This document shows positions 1 to 9,312 of a stretch of 11,428 nucleotides of DNA, piece by piece. The notes beneath the pieces are model-generated. The model had not been told where the DNA came from. It worked only from the letters and a program-made list of their open reading frames with translations, and did not search any database. The stretch is taken from positions 1 to 11,428 of the forward strand of contig JAPEVF010001293.1 of assembly GCA_029747585.1 (NCBI GenBank), read 5' to 3'. A program made the position numbers and the translations under genes. This stretch comes from Pleurotus djamor. Lineage: Eukaryota > Basidiomycota > Agaricomycetes > Agaricales > Pleurotaceae. Positions within the stretch are counted from its first letter, which is position 1. Each line of letters begins with the position of its first letter.

Positions 1-22
1 ATATGACGCAAAATACCCAACC

Positions 23-2016
23 TTAGAACTTTCCCCAAAGCCGACCTAGAACAAGGTGGCGCACCAGAAGCATGACAGAAACGGCGAGAAGAATTGTGGT
101 CCCTTGAATAATTCAGCAACGATAAAAATCAGACCACTGGTGTGGAATGTAAAATGTAAAACTCACCAGCATACCACCCGACGGCGACATAGCCATCCGT
201 AGCACGACCAATCGCGCCAGATATCGGTGGCCCGACGAGAGCGCCTATAGCCACAATGGACATGGACATCCCAACCCGTCGGCCGATGTCCTCAATGTCC
301 CCAAACGTATATATGGGAATGGCGAAAATGGACACGAACGTGCCGGATGAAAATCTACGTCAAGCAGTTTTCAGAATTTTCGGATGTCAGAGAGGAATTC
401 AGAGACTTACCCATATATAACGGCGATTACGATTAAAGCTGGTAAGGTGTGTGCGTATGGCCAGGCATATGTTAGAACCGCGGCCACGACTAACATAGGA
501 GAGACAACATTCACTGCCCCTGGTGAAATATCAGCGCAAGTCAAGGGAAGTACGTGATAAATGAAAGTACTAACCTATTTTGTCACTGCTGAAACCTGCG
601 AAAAGCCGGCCAAAGAGTGATCCGGCATTGGCGATAGATACGAGGTAGAAAGACAGATCCGTAGAAACACCAACAGACGTGGCGCTGATGTCGATGTAGG
701 TGAGGACTGTAGATGTGATGTTAGGGCCTAGTGAGAGGGCCTAGACGAGGGGGACGCACCGGTGTACAAGCCCAGAAAGGCGATAAAACTCGATAGAGAA
801 TAAAGAGTATAAGGCATTGACTTGAACGCTTTCAGGTTCAGTAGGCCGCCTGGTAGATTTTTGGGTGGGAGGCGTCGTTTTACGACGAGGTTGGCTATAC
901 CCAGACTCAACATCAAGATGAAGCCAAGGATGCGCATCGTCCAAGGAAACCTTGAACGGAAGAAATCAGTGTCAACGGAGGGATTAGAAGTTCGCAGTAG
1001 TAGCACTCACCCGACTTGTGGAATCAGCCGCCGCGCAGCAATTGGGAAGACTGTGCCGCCAATGGAGGAGCCAACGGCGGTAAACCCAGCAGCCAGCCCC
1101 CTCCTTTTATAAAACCAGTGGCCAACCACACCGATCGTTGGGCCAAAGCTTGCACCACATGCGATCTGTCATGATTCATGAACATCAATATCCATCCATT
1201 TAGCTTGTTCAGAGAGACCGTCGTACGCCGATTGCGAGACCTTGACACAGAAGGAACTCCCAATATTCTTTACATTGCGCCACAAGGAACGTCGCCAGAA
1301 CTAGGACGATACTGGCGGTAAGGAAAGGGATTCTGAAGTAGCCCAAGTCGAAGAGTCTTCCAAAGAGTAGACTGGGCAAGAAGACTAGGGAGTACTAGAG
1401 AGAGAACGTCAATTGAGTTTGTCGGTTGATCAGCTCAGCCAAAGGCAAACCTGTATAGATCCGATCCATGCACTAGAAAATGTGTCACTTCCAAAACTCG
1501 AGGGCATAGACGAGATACGTACATAGTTGAAGGCGACGTGTCGGATAGTACTTCCAATTCATAGTAAGATTGGAAAACCTATCCGAAGATGCAAGATGCA
1601 GAAGTTGGTTGGAAGTTGAACAGCATTATAGACATTGAACATTGAACTTACGCCCCAGGCATTGACGTAGCCGAACCTGTGCAAAAACAACGTCATACAG
1701 GCATATCTTGACCAATAACAACGATATTTACGTTGAGAAAGCACACAAGCTAGTCTATCGTGGTTGTAAGTGATTCCGCCAAGCTGGGTGGAGGACGGGC
1801 GCTTACACCTAGAATGACCAGCCAAGCACGAAGACCGCCATCAGGGTAGTCATCAAGAGGATCTGGCGTGGAAGGGGAAACTTCTATTCCCGTGTACTTG
1901 TCGTCCTCGGGGGTGGCGGACTTCTCCACGTCTCCTACATCCGGTTCGTATGGTGGGGAAGACATAGCTTCACGACCATTCACGACACACGGATATTCTG
2001 GGGTTATATTTGTCAT
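23..2016 (-). CDS. MFS monocarboxylate-transporter-like permease, downstream copy (12 exons)
   Basis: A predicted 452-aa membrane transporter of the fungal monocarboxylate-transporter-like (MCT/Mch) branch of the major facilitator superfamily. Exons, in order of transcription: 2016-1807, 1754-1732, 1676-1652, 1578-1523, 1472-1451, 1394-1227, 1165-1011, 950-760, 706-575, 519-411, 354-167, 102-23; all junctions are GT...AG and the joined frame is open to a TAA. Seen: an acidic cytosolic N-terminus (about 60 aa), the family signature DYPDGGLRAW leading into TM1, FGYVNAWGVFQSYY, WIGSIQ, GRLFDLG, a GHWFYKRRGLAAG loop, a basic central loop near residues 242-265, and YAWPYA, GRRVG and GPPISGAIG in the C-terminal half. 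The hydrophobic pattern fits 12 TM segments. The start is the only in-frame ATG before the signature with a stop-limited upstream frame. The substrate cannot be read from sequence: relatives carry monocarboxylates or riboflavin, and many are uncharacterised. It is a tandem paralog of the next gene. Family assignment is firm, substrate unknown. Confidence 0.9.
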
Positions 2017-2228
2017 TTTTACATTGTGGCGCAGAATGTGGGGGATCGGGCCTCGGCGTCTCCAGAAAGCCGAATGGGGGAGGCCTGACTAGACCAGAAA
2101 CAGTCACCAGACACAGCTGTGGGCAACGAGACTAGGCCATGGTGAATCCTTTACGTTCGCTTTGCGTTCTCTAAGTGATATATTAAAAAGCTTGTCTATG
2201 CGTGATTACTGTGAAAGCGCTGATAAAC
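2017..2228. other. Short intergenic spacer between the tandem transporters
   Basis: 212 bp that must hold the 3' UTR of the upstream copy and the promoter of the downstream copy. An AT-rich TTTAATATATCA stretch (minus strand, around 2176-2190) could serve as a core promoter element, but no strong consensus is present. Apart from the start-stop uORF I see no further gene or repeat. Confidence 0.5.
2019..2024 (-). promoter_or_regulatory. Start-stop upstream ORF (ATG TAA) before the downstream MFS gene
   Basis: On the minus strand an ATG followed at once by TAA lies two bases upstream of the main ATG at 2016. If the transcript starts further upstream, ribosomes could load on this minimal uORF and terminate next to the real start, which would tune translation. 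That a start-stop element can act this way is known from other eukaryotes; here it is inference because the transcription start is unknown. Confidence 0.35.
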
Positions 2229-4234
2229 TCAGAACTTCCCCCATAACTGCCTCAGAACAAGATGTCTGGATATACTCAGTAGGCAGACGCCCACAAGAAT
2301 GACACTCCCTACGGCATGCCGAGTTGGCCATCATTCAAAGCAAGAGGGAGGTGACGTACCTGCGTAATATCCAACGACATGGAATCCACCAGTAGCGGAA
2401 TTGATGGCCCCCGATATTGGTGGGCCGGCCAAAGCACCAATGGCGAGAATGCTCAGAAACATTCCCAGCCGCCGTCCCGCATCACCTGTGTCGCCCAGTT
2501 CAATCATCGGCTTCGAAAGAAGAGACGTATATGTTCCTGAGAAGCATCTGGTGCGACGCGATGGAAACATCATTAGTAGGAACGACGGTGAGGTGAATTT
2601 AAATGGATCTCACCCATAAAGGACTGCGATGGCAATCAAAGATCCTTTGTCCGTAGCAAACGGCCAGGCATAGGTGAGGATCCCCGCTATTGCAGTAGCA
2701 GGAATCATGGCATTCATCGGCCCTAATGAGTAGGTTAGGAAGGTAGTCCGTCAGATAAACTCGGAAACCTGATATAGACCATGAGAGTCAGCAATATAGC
2801 CAGAGACGAATCTTCCGAGTCCCGAGCCGGCGTTGGCGATCGCCACAAGATAGAAGGAAAAATCGGGGGATATACCGATAGATGTAGCAGCAACATCGAT
2901 ATAGGTCAGAACTAAACAAAGCTATGATCAGCCGGTTCTGTCGGTGATAACATCGCGTATGTCTCCTTCACCTGTGTATAATCCAAGATAAATTGTGAGT
3001 CCAGATAAGCAGTATACGGTGAATGGGGGGTATTTGAACGCCTTTAAGTTAAGAAGTCCACCCGTCACATTAACGGGAGGAAGGCGTCTTTTGATAGTCT
3101 GTGAATTGAGGTTATTGAGATGGCCGTTAAATTCCAGAGTTGGGATACGCACAAGATTTGCAAATCCTAGACTGACCAATAGAACGAAGCCAATGATGCG
3201 CATAGTCCATTGGAAGCTGTCGCCGATAGGTCTGAGGATGTACTGTAGTTTAGTGGGGGACTCGGAACGTACCCAACACGGGCAATCAAGAGCCGAGCCA
3301 TGATGGGAAAGACAGTTCCTCCTATGGACGATCCTACGGCAAGGAGACCGAGGGCCACTCCTCGTCTACGTTTGAACCAGTGGGAAACTACAGCTGGAGT
3401 AGGGCTGAAGCATACTCCCGAAGAGACCTGCCTTTCATAGATTACGAGCTTGATAAGTGTGAAGGGGGTGCAGAGCTTACCCCAATTACGAGACCTTGGC
3501 AGACTAGAAAATGCCAATAACGAGTGCATTGTGCAGTCAAGAACGTCGCAATGACGACCAGTGAACTGGCAATGAAAAGGGGTACCTTTAGGTGCCCTAG
3601 ATCGAAAAGTCGACCAACGACAATGCCGGGAAAGAATACAAGCGCGTACTGGATGTGAAGGGGTCAGTATCACCCAAAATCAGAGTCAATAGATGAGAGT
3701 ACTTGTATAGAGCCTATCCAAGCACTTTACCACGCAGTTCAGAAAGAGGATATAATGATCATGAACGATAGTACGTACATACTGGACGTTGAGGAGTCTT
3801 TTAATAGTGTTTCTTGATAGTAGGCTTGAAAAACCTATATAATTTATTAGACGGAACCTATAGAGAACGGAATCATGGCTTACTCCCCACGCGTTGACAT
3901 AACCGAAGCTATGTCAAGAAAGCCACAATCAGATTGCGCGTATATCTCGGTGGGAAGATGCGAAATCGCGCAACTGGCATTCGTAGCGGTCAACTCACGT
4001 CGCAAAAGTGACACACATTGCCTATGCAAAATCGTTATGCTCAGATGTTGCCATGATGAAACCTATGTCCTTACTCACCCCAGTGAGGACGAGCCATGCT
4101 TGTAGTCCGCCGTCTGGGAAGTCGTCCGCGTCCGTCGCACCGACGACGTTGGCTATGACACTCTTTTTGTCAGAGAGATCAGGGTTTTCCGTGTCTTGCA
4201 AATGCAGGTCATTGAGGGATGATGCAAGGCTCAT
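2229..4234 (-). CDS. MFS monocarboxylate-transporter-like permease, upstream copy (13 exons)
   Basis: A predicted 434-aa permease of the same MCT-like MFS family. Exons: 4234-4079, 4021-3999, 3908-3884, 3834-3779, 3724-3703, 3648-3481, 3427-3273, 3216-3153, 3098-2972, 2911-2780, 2722-2614, 2547-2360, 2308-2229, ending in TGA. Visible landmarks: DDFPDGGLQAWLVLTG before TM1, FGYVNAWG, AWIGSIQ, GRLFDLG, SHWFKRRRGVALG, the central loop KRRLPPVN, GRFVSGYIAD, YAWPFATDKGS, GRRLG, GPPISGAI, and a C-terminus ...LWGKF shared with its neighbour. The ATG at 4234 is chosen; the open frame extends slightly upstream but only to a TTG. It is about 58-59% identical to the neighbour in the two long exons I aligned by eye (33/56 and 38/65 residues). 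The exon containing the central loop is split here by a 54-nt intron that the neighbour lacks. Substrate unknown; a plasma-membrane location is inferred from the family. Confidence 0.9.
3099..3152 (-). other. Stop-free 54-nt intron unique to the upstream MFS copy
   Basis: On the minus strand the segment begins GTGCGT and ends TTCACAG. It is 18 codons long without a stop, so it would also translate in frame. It is called an intron because removing it gives flanking exons of 64 + 127 = 191 nt, exactly the length of the single uninterrupted exon in the paralog. It also restores the alignment ANL-TIKRRLPP against ANL-VVKRRLPP. Retention would add 18 residues at the start of the central cytosolic loop. 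Confidence 0.75.
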
Positions 4235-4348
4235 GGGAGGTACCAAATATTTGAGGGGATGGGTGCAAAGATGTATGTGGTGCCGAAGGGAGCCAAGCCA
4301 GGACTTTTGTGAGGCAGGGCCGTCTCAAAGATGAGCCAGAGAGTGTCA

Positions 4349-4355
4349 TGACTCA
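4349..4355. promoter_or_regulatory. TGACTCA site (Gcn4/AP-1 type)
   Basis: An exact near-palindromic TGACTCA, the core bound by bZIP factors of the Gcn4/Cpc1/AP-1 class, lies about 115 bp upstream of the MFS start codon. A 7-mer occurs by chance often, so the position is suggestive only. Confidence 0.25.
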
Positions 4356-4573
4356 GGAAAATGTCCTTAAAAACCCGCCTCATGGTCCGGACAACTTAGC
4401 CAGTGGCAGCCGAGCGGAATTATTGATGCTACGAGGCCCAATGGGAGATCGACTCGGATTAAGCTTAAGATGACAAAGTGTAGCACCGTTGGAAGCTTCA
4501 CCCCGCGAATCTGAGACAGCCCTTTCATAGCGGTTCTTAGGGTAATCTTGTTGGAAGGAAAAGTTGAACCTGG

Positions 4574-4583
4574 CATAAAAAAA
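4574..4583 (+). promoter_or_regulatory. Possible TATA-like element of the fibrillarin gene
   Basis: CATAAAAAAA lies about 130 bp upstream of the fibrillarin ATG and is the best TATA-like match in the region. The transcription start is not known, so the assignment is tentative. Confidence 0.25.
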
Positions 4584-4714
4584 GGCACGACATTTGAATG
4601 GGGATGGATTTGGCTAACGATTTGCAAAGTACCGGGCGCCAATAAGTCGATGGTCCATTGTTTAACGTTGTTTACATCTCAAAACTTTTTCACCTCTTCA
4701 AGTCCTCGATAAAA

Positions 4715-5977
4715 ATGGCGTTTGGTGAGCATTAATCAAAGAAATGCGAAGGCCTTTGTTGTTAACGCCCTCCCAGGAGCATCAGGAGGCCGTGGTGGAT
4801 TTGGGGGCCGTGGAGGTGGAGGTGGTCGTGGTCGCGGTGGAGGAGGCGATCGTGGTGGACGAGGCGGTTTCGGTGGACGGGGTGGTGGAAGAGGTGGTGG
4901 AAGAGGTAAGTTCATCAAGTACTTATTTATGCACATTGAGTGGTCTCACTGTCGATCCTTTGACTAGGGGGAGGATTTGGTGGTGGTGTTCGTGGTGGAG
5001 GTGTTGCCAAAGGCGGGCGAGGAGGGCCTCGTGGAGGTGGAAGAGGTGCTCGAGGGGGTGGTCGCGGGGGTGCTAGAGGAGGATCCAGGACGATAATCGA
5101 GCCCCACAAACACGAAGGTGTCTTCATCGCGAAAGGAAAGGAACAAATGCTCGTAACCAAAAATCTCGTCCCTGGCGACTCTGTTTACGGTGAAAAACGT
5201 ATCTCTGTTGAAGGAGGCGTCGATGATACCAAAATCGAATACCGTGTCTGGAATCCCTTCCGTTCGAAGCTGGCTGCCGGTATCCTCGGTGGTTTGGATC
5301 ATATCTTCATCAAACCCGGCGCGAAAGTGCTCTATCTTGGCGCTGCGAGTGGTACCAGTGTCAGCCATGTTGCAGATGTCGTTGGACCGGTGCGCTTGGT
5401 TCTTGATGAACTATATTATATGATTATTGACCCATCCTAGGAAGGTGTTGTCTATGCTGTTGAATTCTCCCCTCGGTCGGGGCGAGACTTGATTGGTATG
5501 GCAAAGAAGAGAACAAACGTCATCCGTGAGTTTTCACCTATCATCTTTCAAATCTGTGATTTTCATTATTTCCATCTTGCTATTAGCCATTGTGGAGGAT
5601 GCTCGTCTGCCAAACAAATACCGAATGCTGTTGTCAACTGTCGATGTCATCTTCGCGGACGTCGCCCAGCCTGATCAAGCACGTATCGTCATCCACAACG
5701 CGCAAAGTTTCCTCAAAGACGGCGGTCACGTCGTCATTTCAATAAAAGCCAGCTGTATTGATTCGACTGTCGCCCCCGAAGTCGTCTTTGCTGCCGAATT
5801 GGAAAAACTAAAAGCCTCCGAACTAAAACCTCTCGAGCAAGTCACCCTCGAGCCTTATGAACGTGACCATGCTATGGTTTCTGGTAAGCTTTTTCTTCAA
5901 TATCCCTCTCCGCCTACGTCCTGAGCATCCCCATCCATCTAGCTGTTTACCTGAGGAATCGCATGCCGAAAGCATAA
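4715..5977 (+). CDS. NOP1: Fibrillarin, box C/D snoRNP rRNA 2'-O-methyltransferase (6 exons)
   Basis: Nucleolar methyltransferase that uses SAM to methylate ribose 2'-OH groups of pre-rRNA, guided by box C/D snoRNAs together with Nop56, Nop58 and Snu13. Exons: 4715-4724, 4777-4905, 4968-5389, 5441-5525, 5587-5883, 5943-5977, giving 325 aa, the normal family length. Residues about 4-87 form the Gly/Arg-rich (GAR) region with RGG and FGGRG repeats. The methyltransferase domain follows: [25 protein letters not shown] (142-151), SAM motif [21 protein letters not shown] (168-187), the acidic strand [25 protein letters not shown] (238-248), [11 protein letters not shown] (266-276) and LEPYERDH (303-310). 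The likely K-D-K-H catalytic set is K147, D240, K269 and H310, the first assigned by analogy. The first coding exon is only 10 nt and an intron also splits the GAR region. The tail MVSAVYLRNR departs from the usual VVG.Y pattern. Identification is secure. Confidence 0.97.
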
Positions 5978-6449
5978 GATGTGATTGTCTTTCCCACTCA
6001 CGCTTCTTTCATATCTACTTAGTCGGCTGAAAAGTATTCGCTACCTCCCTCTGTTGCTTCTTTTATTTTTTGTCAATGTAATGCATGCATGTATCATTGT
6101 ACCAGAAAGCTCGGACAATTGACGGCGATGATCAGATGTAGGGATCCAGAACGGACGTGGCAGTTTCAGGGGACGCCGCGCTGCTAACGTGGATTTTTGA
6201 TGTTGGCGCAGCCATTTCTGATTTCATTCTTATTTCATCACCATCCACGACATTTTCCCTCGACTTGCACGACGTTGACCATCTTTTGGTTGCAATTCGC
6301 GTGCTGGTAACGACCACGTAATCTTGCTTCAGTCGATGAAGCCGGCGGCCTTTTCTGTTGACTTTGGATCACAACAGGACCCTTCCATTCCTTCTTTTGA
6401 CGACCACTGGTCAACCTCTCGCCACCAAGAAGAGCTCCCTCTGCACTAC
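5978..6449. other. Intergenic region between fibrillarin and PMT2
   Basis: About 470 bp between tandem plus-strand genes. The first part has T-rich stretches (TTTTATTTTTTG near 6061-6073), as expected of a fibrillarin 3' UTR. A CTAAC (6184-6188) followed by GCGCAG (ending 6211) resembles the 3' end of an intron and might belong to a PMT2 5'-UTR intron. The last 110 bases are open in the PMT2 frame from an ATG at 6336, so part of it may be coding. No other gene is seen. Confidence 0.5.
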
Positions 6450-9312
6450 ATGAACGAGGACAAAGCTCGTCGCCGAGTCCCAAAAGGCCCAAGTGCTAAT
6501 GAGCACCATGCACATTCAGAAAAGGCCAACGGGAACTACGATGACGACGAAGGCAAAGATGTCTACAGCAAAACAAAACCCTTGGTCAACCCCCGCGTTG
6601 GCAGCGGTCGCTTGCGTCAACCCCCGCCACCTCCCCCGACTTCATTGGTATGCTCGTCTGAGCTGTCTCCACGCGAAAAGTCATCTAACTTGAACCCAAT
6701 AGAAAGAGTTCTTCTTGCAAAACCTCGAACACATACCACCCATAATATACACTCTCTTATCATGTTGGACACGTTTCCACAAAATTGGGCATTCAAACAT
6801 TGTCATCTGGGACGAGGCCCACTTTGGCAAGTTTGGGTCGCATTACCTCAAGCGCGAATTCTACTTTGATGTCCATCCTCCGTTGGGGAAGATGCTCGTC
6901 GGCCTTGCGGGTCTGTTGTCGGGATACGATGGTTCGTTTGAGTTCAAGAGTGGTGCGGAGTATCCCGACACCGTTCCGTACGTGGCAATGCGGGTCATGA
7001 TGGCCACATTCGGTGTAGCTATGGTTCCCTTGGGTTGGTACACGGCGGTCGAGTTGGGTATGAGCCAGTGGGCTTGCCACCTTGTTGCGCTTATGGTACT
7101 CTTTGGTGCGTATCCTATCCGTCTGTCTCTCTTTAAACTCACACTCGTGATACAAAAGATATCGGTTGGCTTTGTATATCGCGCTTTATCTTGTTGGACT
7201 CCATGTTACTCTTCTTCACCTTCACCACCGTCTTTTTCCTGAGCAAGTTCCACAATCAACAACACCAGTATGCCAATCCTATGACGTAGTAGAAATCAAG
7301 GCTAAACGTTCTCCCTAGGTCATTCTCCTTCGATTGGTGGTTATGGCTTTCCTTGACTGGTATATCAATTGGTTGTGTCACAAGGTTAGTTTTTCGTTTG
7401 CTATCTCTGGCTCCTTGCTAATTTTGGTCCAGTGTAAAAATGATTGGTCTTTTCGTCACTGCCCTTGTTGGTCTCTACACCATTGAGGACCTTTGGGACA
7501 AGTTCGGTGACCTGAAAATGCCAGTGGTAAGGACCATCCTTCTCATCTTCCTGTCAATCTGTCTGATGAATTACCAGCGAGACCAAGTCAAACACTGGGG
7601 GGCAAGGATCTTCTGTCTCATCATCTTGCCCATATTGGTCTTCATGGCGTCCTTCAAAATTCACTTCCTCATCTTGAATCACTCTGGGCCGGGAGACGCA
7701 CAAATGTCTTCACTCTTCCAAGCCAATCTCGTTGGTAACGACTTTGCGAAGAACCCTCTTGGTATGACCATTTCACTTCTTTGTTGAAACTCCTCTTATT
7801 TTTCTTTCAGAGGTGGCCTATGGATCGAAAGTCACGTTGAAGAATATTGGTTATGGTGGTGGTCTTCTGCATTCGCACGTCCAGACCTATCCGGTTGGTT
7901 CAGGTCAACAGCAGGTCACTTGCTACCACTACAAGGACGATAACAACGACTGGTTCGTCCTCCCCAACTGGGATGAACCCCCCTACAATCCCAACGAACC
8001 AATTCGATACCTCGCCGACGGTGATTCCATCCGTCTTTCCCATGTTCCTACCACTCGCAACTTGCACTCCCATACCGTCGCCGCGCCTGTGACGAACCTA
8101 AACTACGAGGTCTCCTGTTACGGAAACGCCACGGTCGGTGATGTGCATGACCACTGGGTTGTCGAGGTAGTCGACGACATCAAGCAAGGCCGTAAGGAGA
8201 ACGTAGCACGTATCCATTCGTTGACGACTCGTTTGCGCTTCCGACACAAAATCCTTGGTTGTTATCTCCGTGCTGCCAATGCTGTCCTTCCCCAGTGGGG
8301 TTTCAAGCAAATCGAAGTGAGCTGTGTCAAGGAGGACAATCCTAAGGACATGCACACGTACTGGAACGTCGAGAGTCATCATAATGATCGGTGTAAGTTG
8401 TATGGTCAATTTTCCCTTCTCTGTATTCACATTTACCCGCAGTGCCCGCTGGAGAAACCAAATTCTACCGCTCTCCCTTCCTCCGCGATTTCTGGCACTT
8501 GAATGTGGCCATGATGACTTCCAACAACGCCCTCATTCCAGACCCTGACAAGGAGGACATCCTCGCTTCGAAACCATTCGACTGGCCCTTCCTTTACCTC
8601 GGACTGCGTATGTGTGGTTGGGGAGACAACCAAACCAAGTACTATCTTCTTGGAACACCCATCATCCGTTGGGCTAGCACCGCCAGCTTGTACCTCTTTA
8701 TCTTCGCTTTGGGTGTTTACCTCATGCGCATGCAGAGGAAGTATGTTGATATGGAGCCGAGTGAGTGGCTTTGATCGCCTTTTCCCTCCTAGATCTCAAC
8801 TGATCTTCGCCGTCAAGGGGAATGGGAACACTTCACTTACGTTGCCAAGATCGCCTTCTTTGGATGGGCTCTCCACTTTGGTAGGTCTTCTCAGATGATT
8901 TCCCTTCTTGATCCGTACTTATTCTCCTTCCAGGACCTTTCTTGGTCATGGGCCGTGTCACTTATGTTCACCACTACGTACGTTGCTCTGTCATCATCCT
9001 ACACTTCACCACACTCACTCGCATCTAGCTGCCAACACTATACTTCGCCGTTCTGATGTTAGGCCACCTCCTGGATCACTTCATCTTCTCCTCTCGTCGT
9101 TTGACGACGAAAACAAAATGGATCGCGTTTGGAATCTGCAGTCTTGTCATCTTTGGCAACTTCTGGTGGTTCCGGGGGCTTGCTTTCGGTATCGATGGGC
9201 CAATTAAGGAGCACACGGGGCTTCAATGGCGCAAGGTACGATTTACCCTTCCAATCCAATCGCGCGAGTGTTAATGCGATTATCACTTTAACAGAGCTGG
9301 AACATCTATTAG
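6450..9312 (+). CDS. PMT2: Dolichyl-phosphate-mannose protein O-mannosyltransferase, Pmt2 type (12 exons)
   Basis: ER membrane enzyme (GT39) that transfers mannose from dolichyl-phosphate-mannose to Ser/Thr of secretory and cell-wall proteins; fungal Pmt2 usually works as a heterodimer with a Pmt1-type partner. Exons: 6450-6647, 6703-7105, 7159-7267, 7319-7384, 7433-7526, 7578-7761, 7811-8392, 8443-8760, 8818-8880, 8934-8977, 9029-9235, 9295-9312 (761 aa). Seen: a hydrophilic N-terminus with RRRVPKG and a run of six prolines; TM1; luminal loop 1 with the conserved Asp-Glu (D103-E104) in WDEAHFGKFGSHYLKREFYF and DVHPPLGK; further TM segments; a three-repeat MIR domain about residues 350-540 (YGSKVTLKN, LHSHVQTYP, TRNLHSHTVAAP, VLPQWGFKQIEVSC); and a C-terminal TM block ending GLQWRKSWNIY. 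WDEAHFGKFGSHYLK and the motif LKNIGYGGGLLHSH mark the Pmt2 rather than Pmt1 or Pmt4 subfamily. The last coding exon has just five codons plus the stop. An in-frame ATG at 6336 would add 38 aa; 6450 is preferred because recognisable homologous sequence begins there. Confidence 0.95.

Larger units (their letters stand above)
4235..4714. promoter_or_regulatory. Divergent intergenic region between the MFS gene and fibrillarin
   Basis: 480 bp upstream of two divergently transcribed genes, so it should hold both promoters. Seen: an A-rich TATA-like CATAAAAAAA at 4574-4583, about 130 bp before the fibrillarin ATG; a TGACTCA at 4349-4355, about 115 bp before the MFS ATG; and a pyrimidine-rich run just before the fibrillarin start. 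A 91-codon open frame on the minus strand has no recognisable protein features and is not called. Confidence 0.55.

Noticed and set aside
822..1112. Plus-strand open frame opposite the downstream MFS gene
   Set aside because: It overlaps two well-supported exons and an intron on the other strand and has no protein features of its own.
1268..1290. Similarity of the GCGCAATGTAAAGAA stretch in exon 6 of the downstream MFS gene to the sequence around its own start-stop uORF
   Set aside because: The match is only about a dozen bases with mismatches and is best explained by chance.
4235..4246. Start of the upstream MFS gene at a TTG four codons before the ATG
   Set aside because: Fungal nuclear genes start at ATG; the ATG at 4234 is in frame and precedes all family sequence.
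4367..4642. 91-codon minus-strand open frame in the divergent intergenic region
   Set aside because: No recognisable domain or splice continuation, and it lies where both promoters must be.
4736..4936. Proline-rich open frame on the minus strand opposite the fibrillarin GAR region
   Set aside because: It is the complement of GGN/CGN repeat codons and also crosses an intron of the real gene; it has no independent features.
5390..5440. TGATGA, resembling a C box, in the third fibrillarin intron, hinting at an intronic box C/D snoRNA
   Set aside because: The intron is only 51 nt, the box is preceded by T instead of a purine, and there is no CTGA D box or terminal stem.
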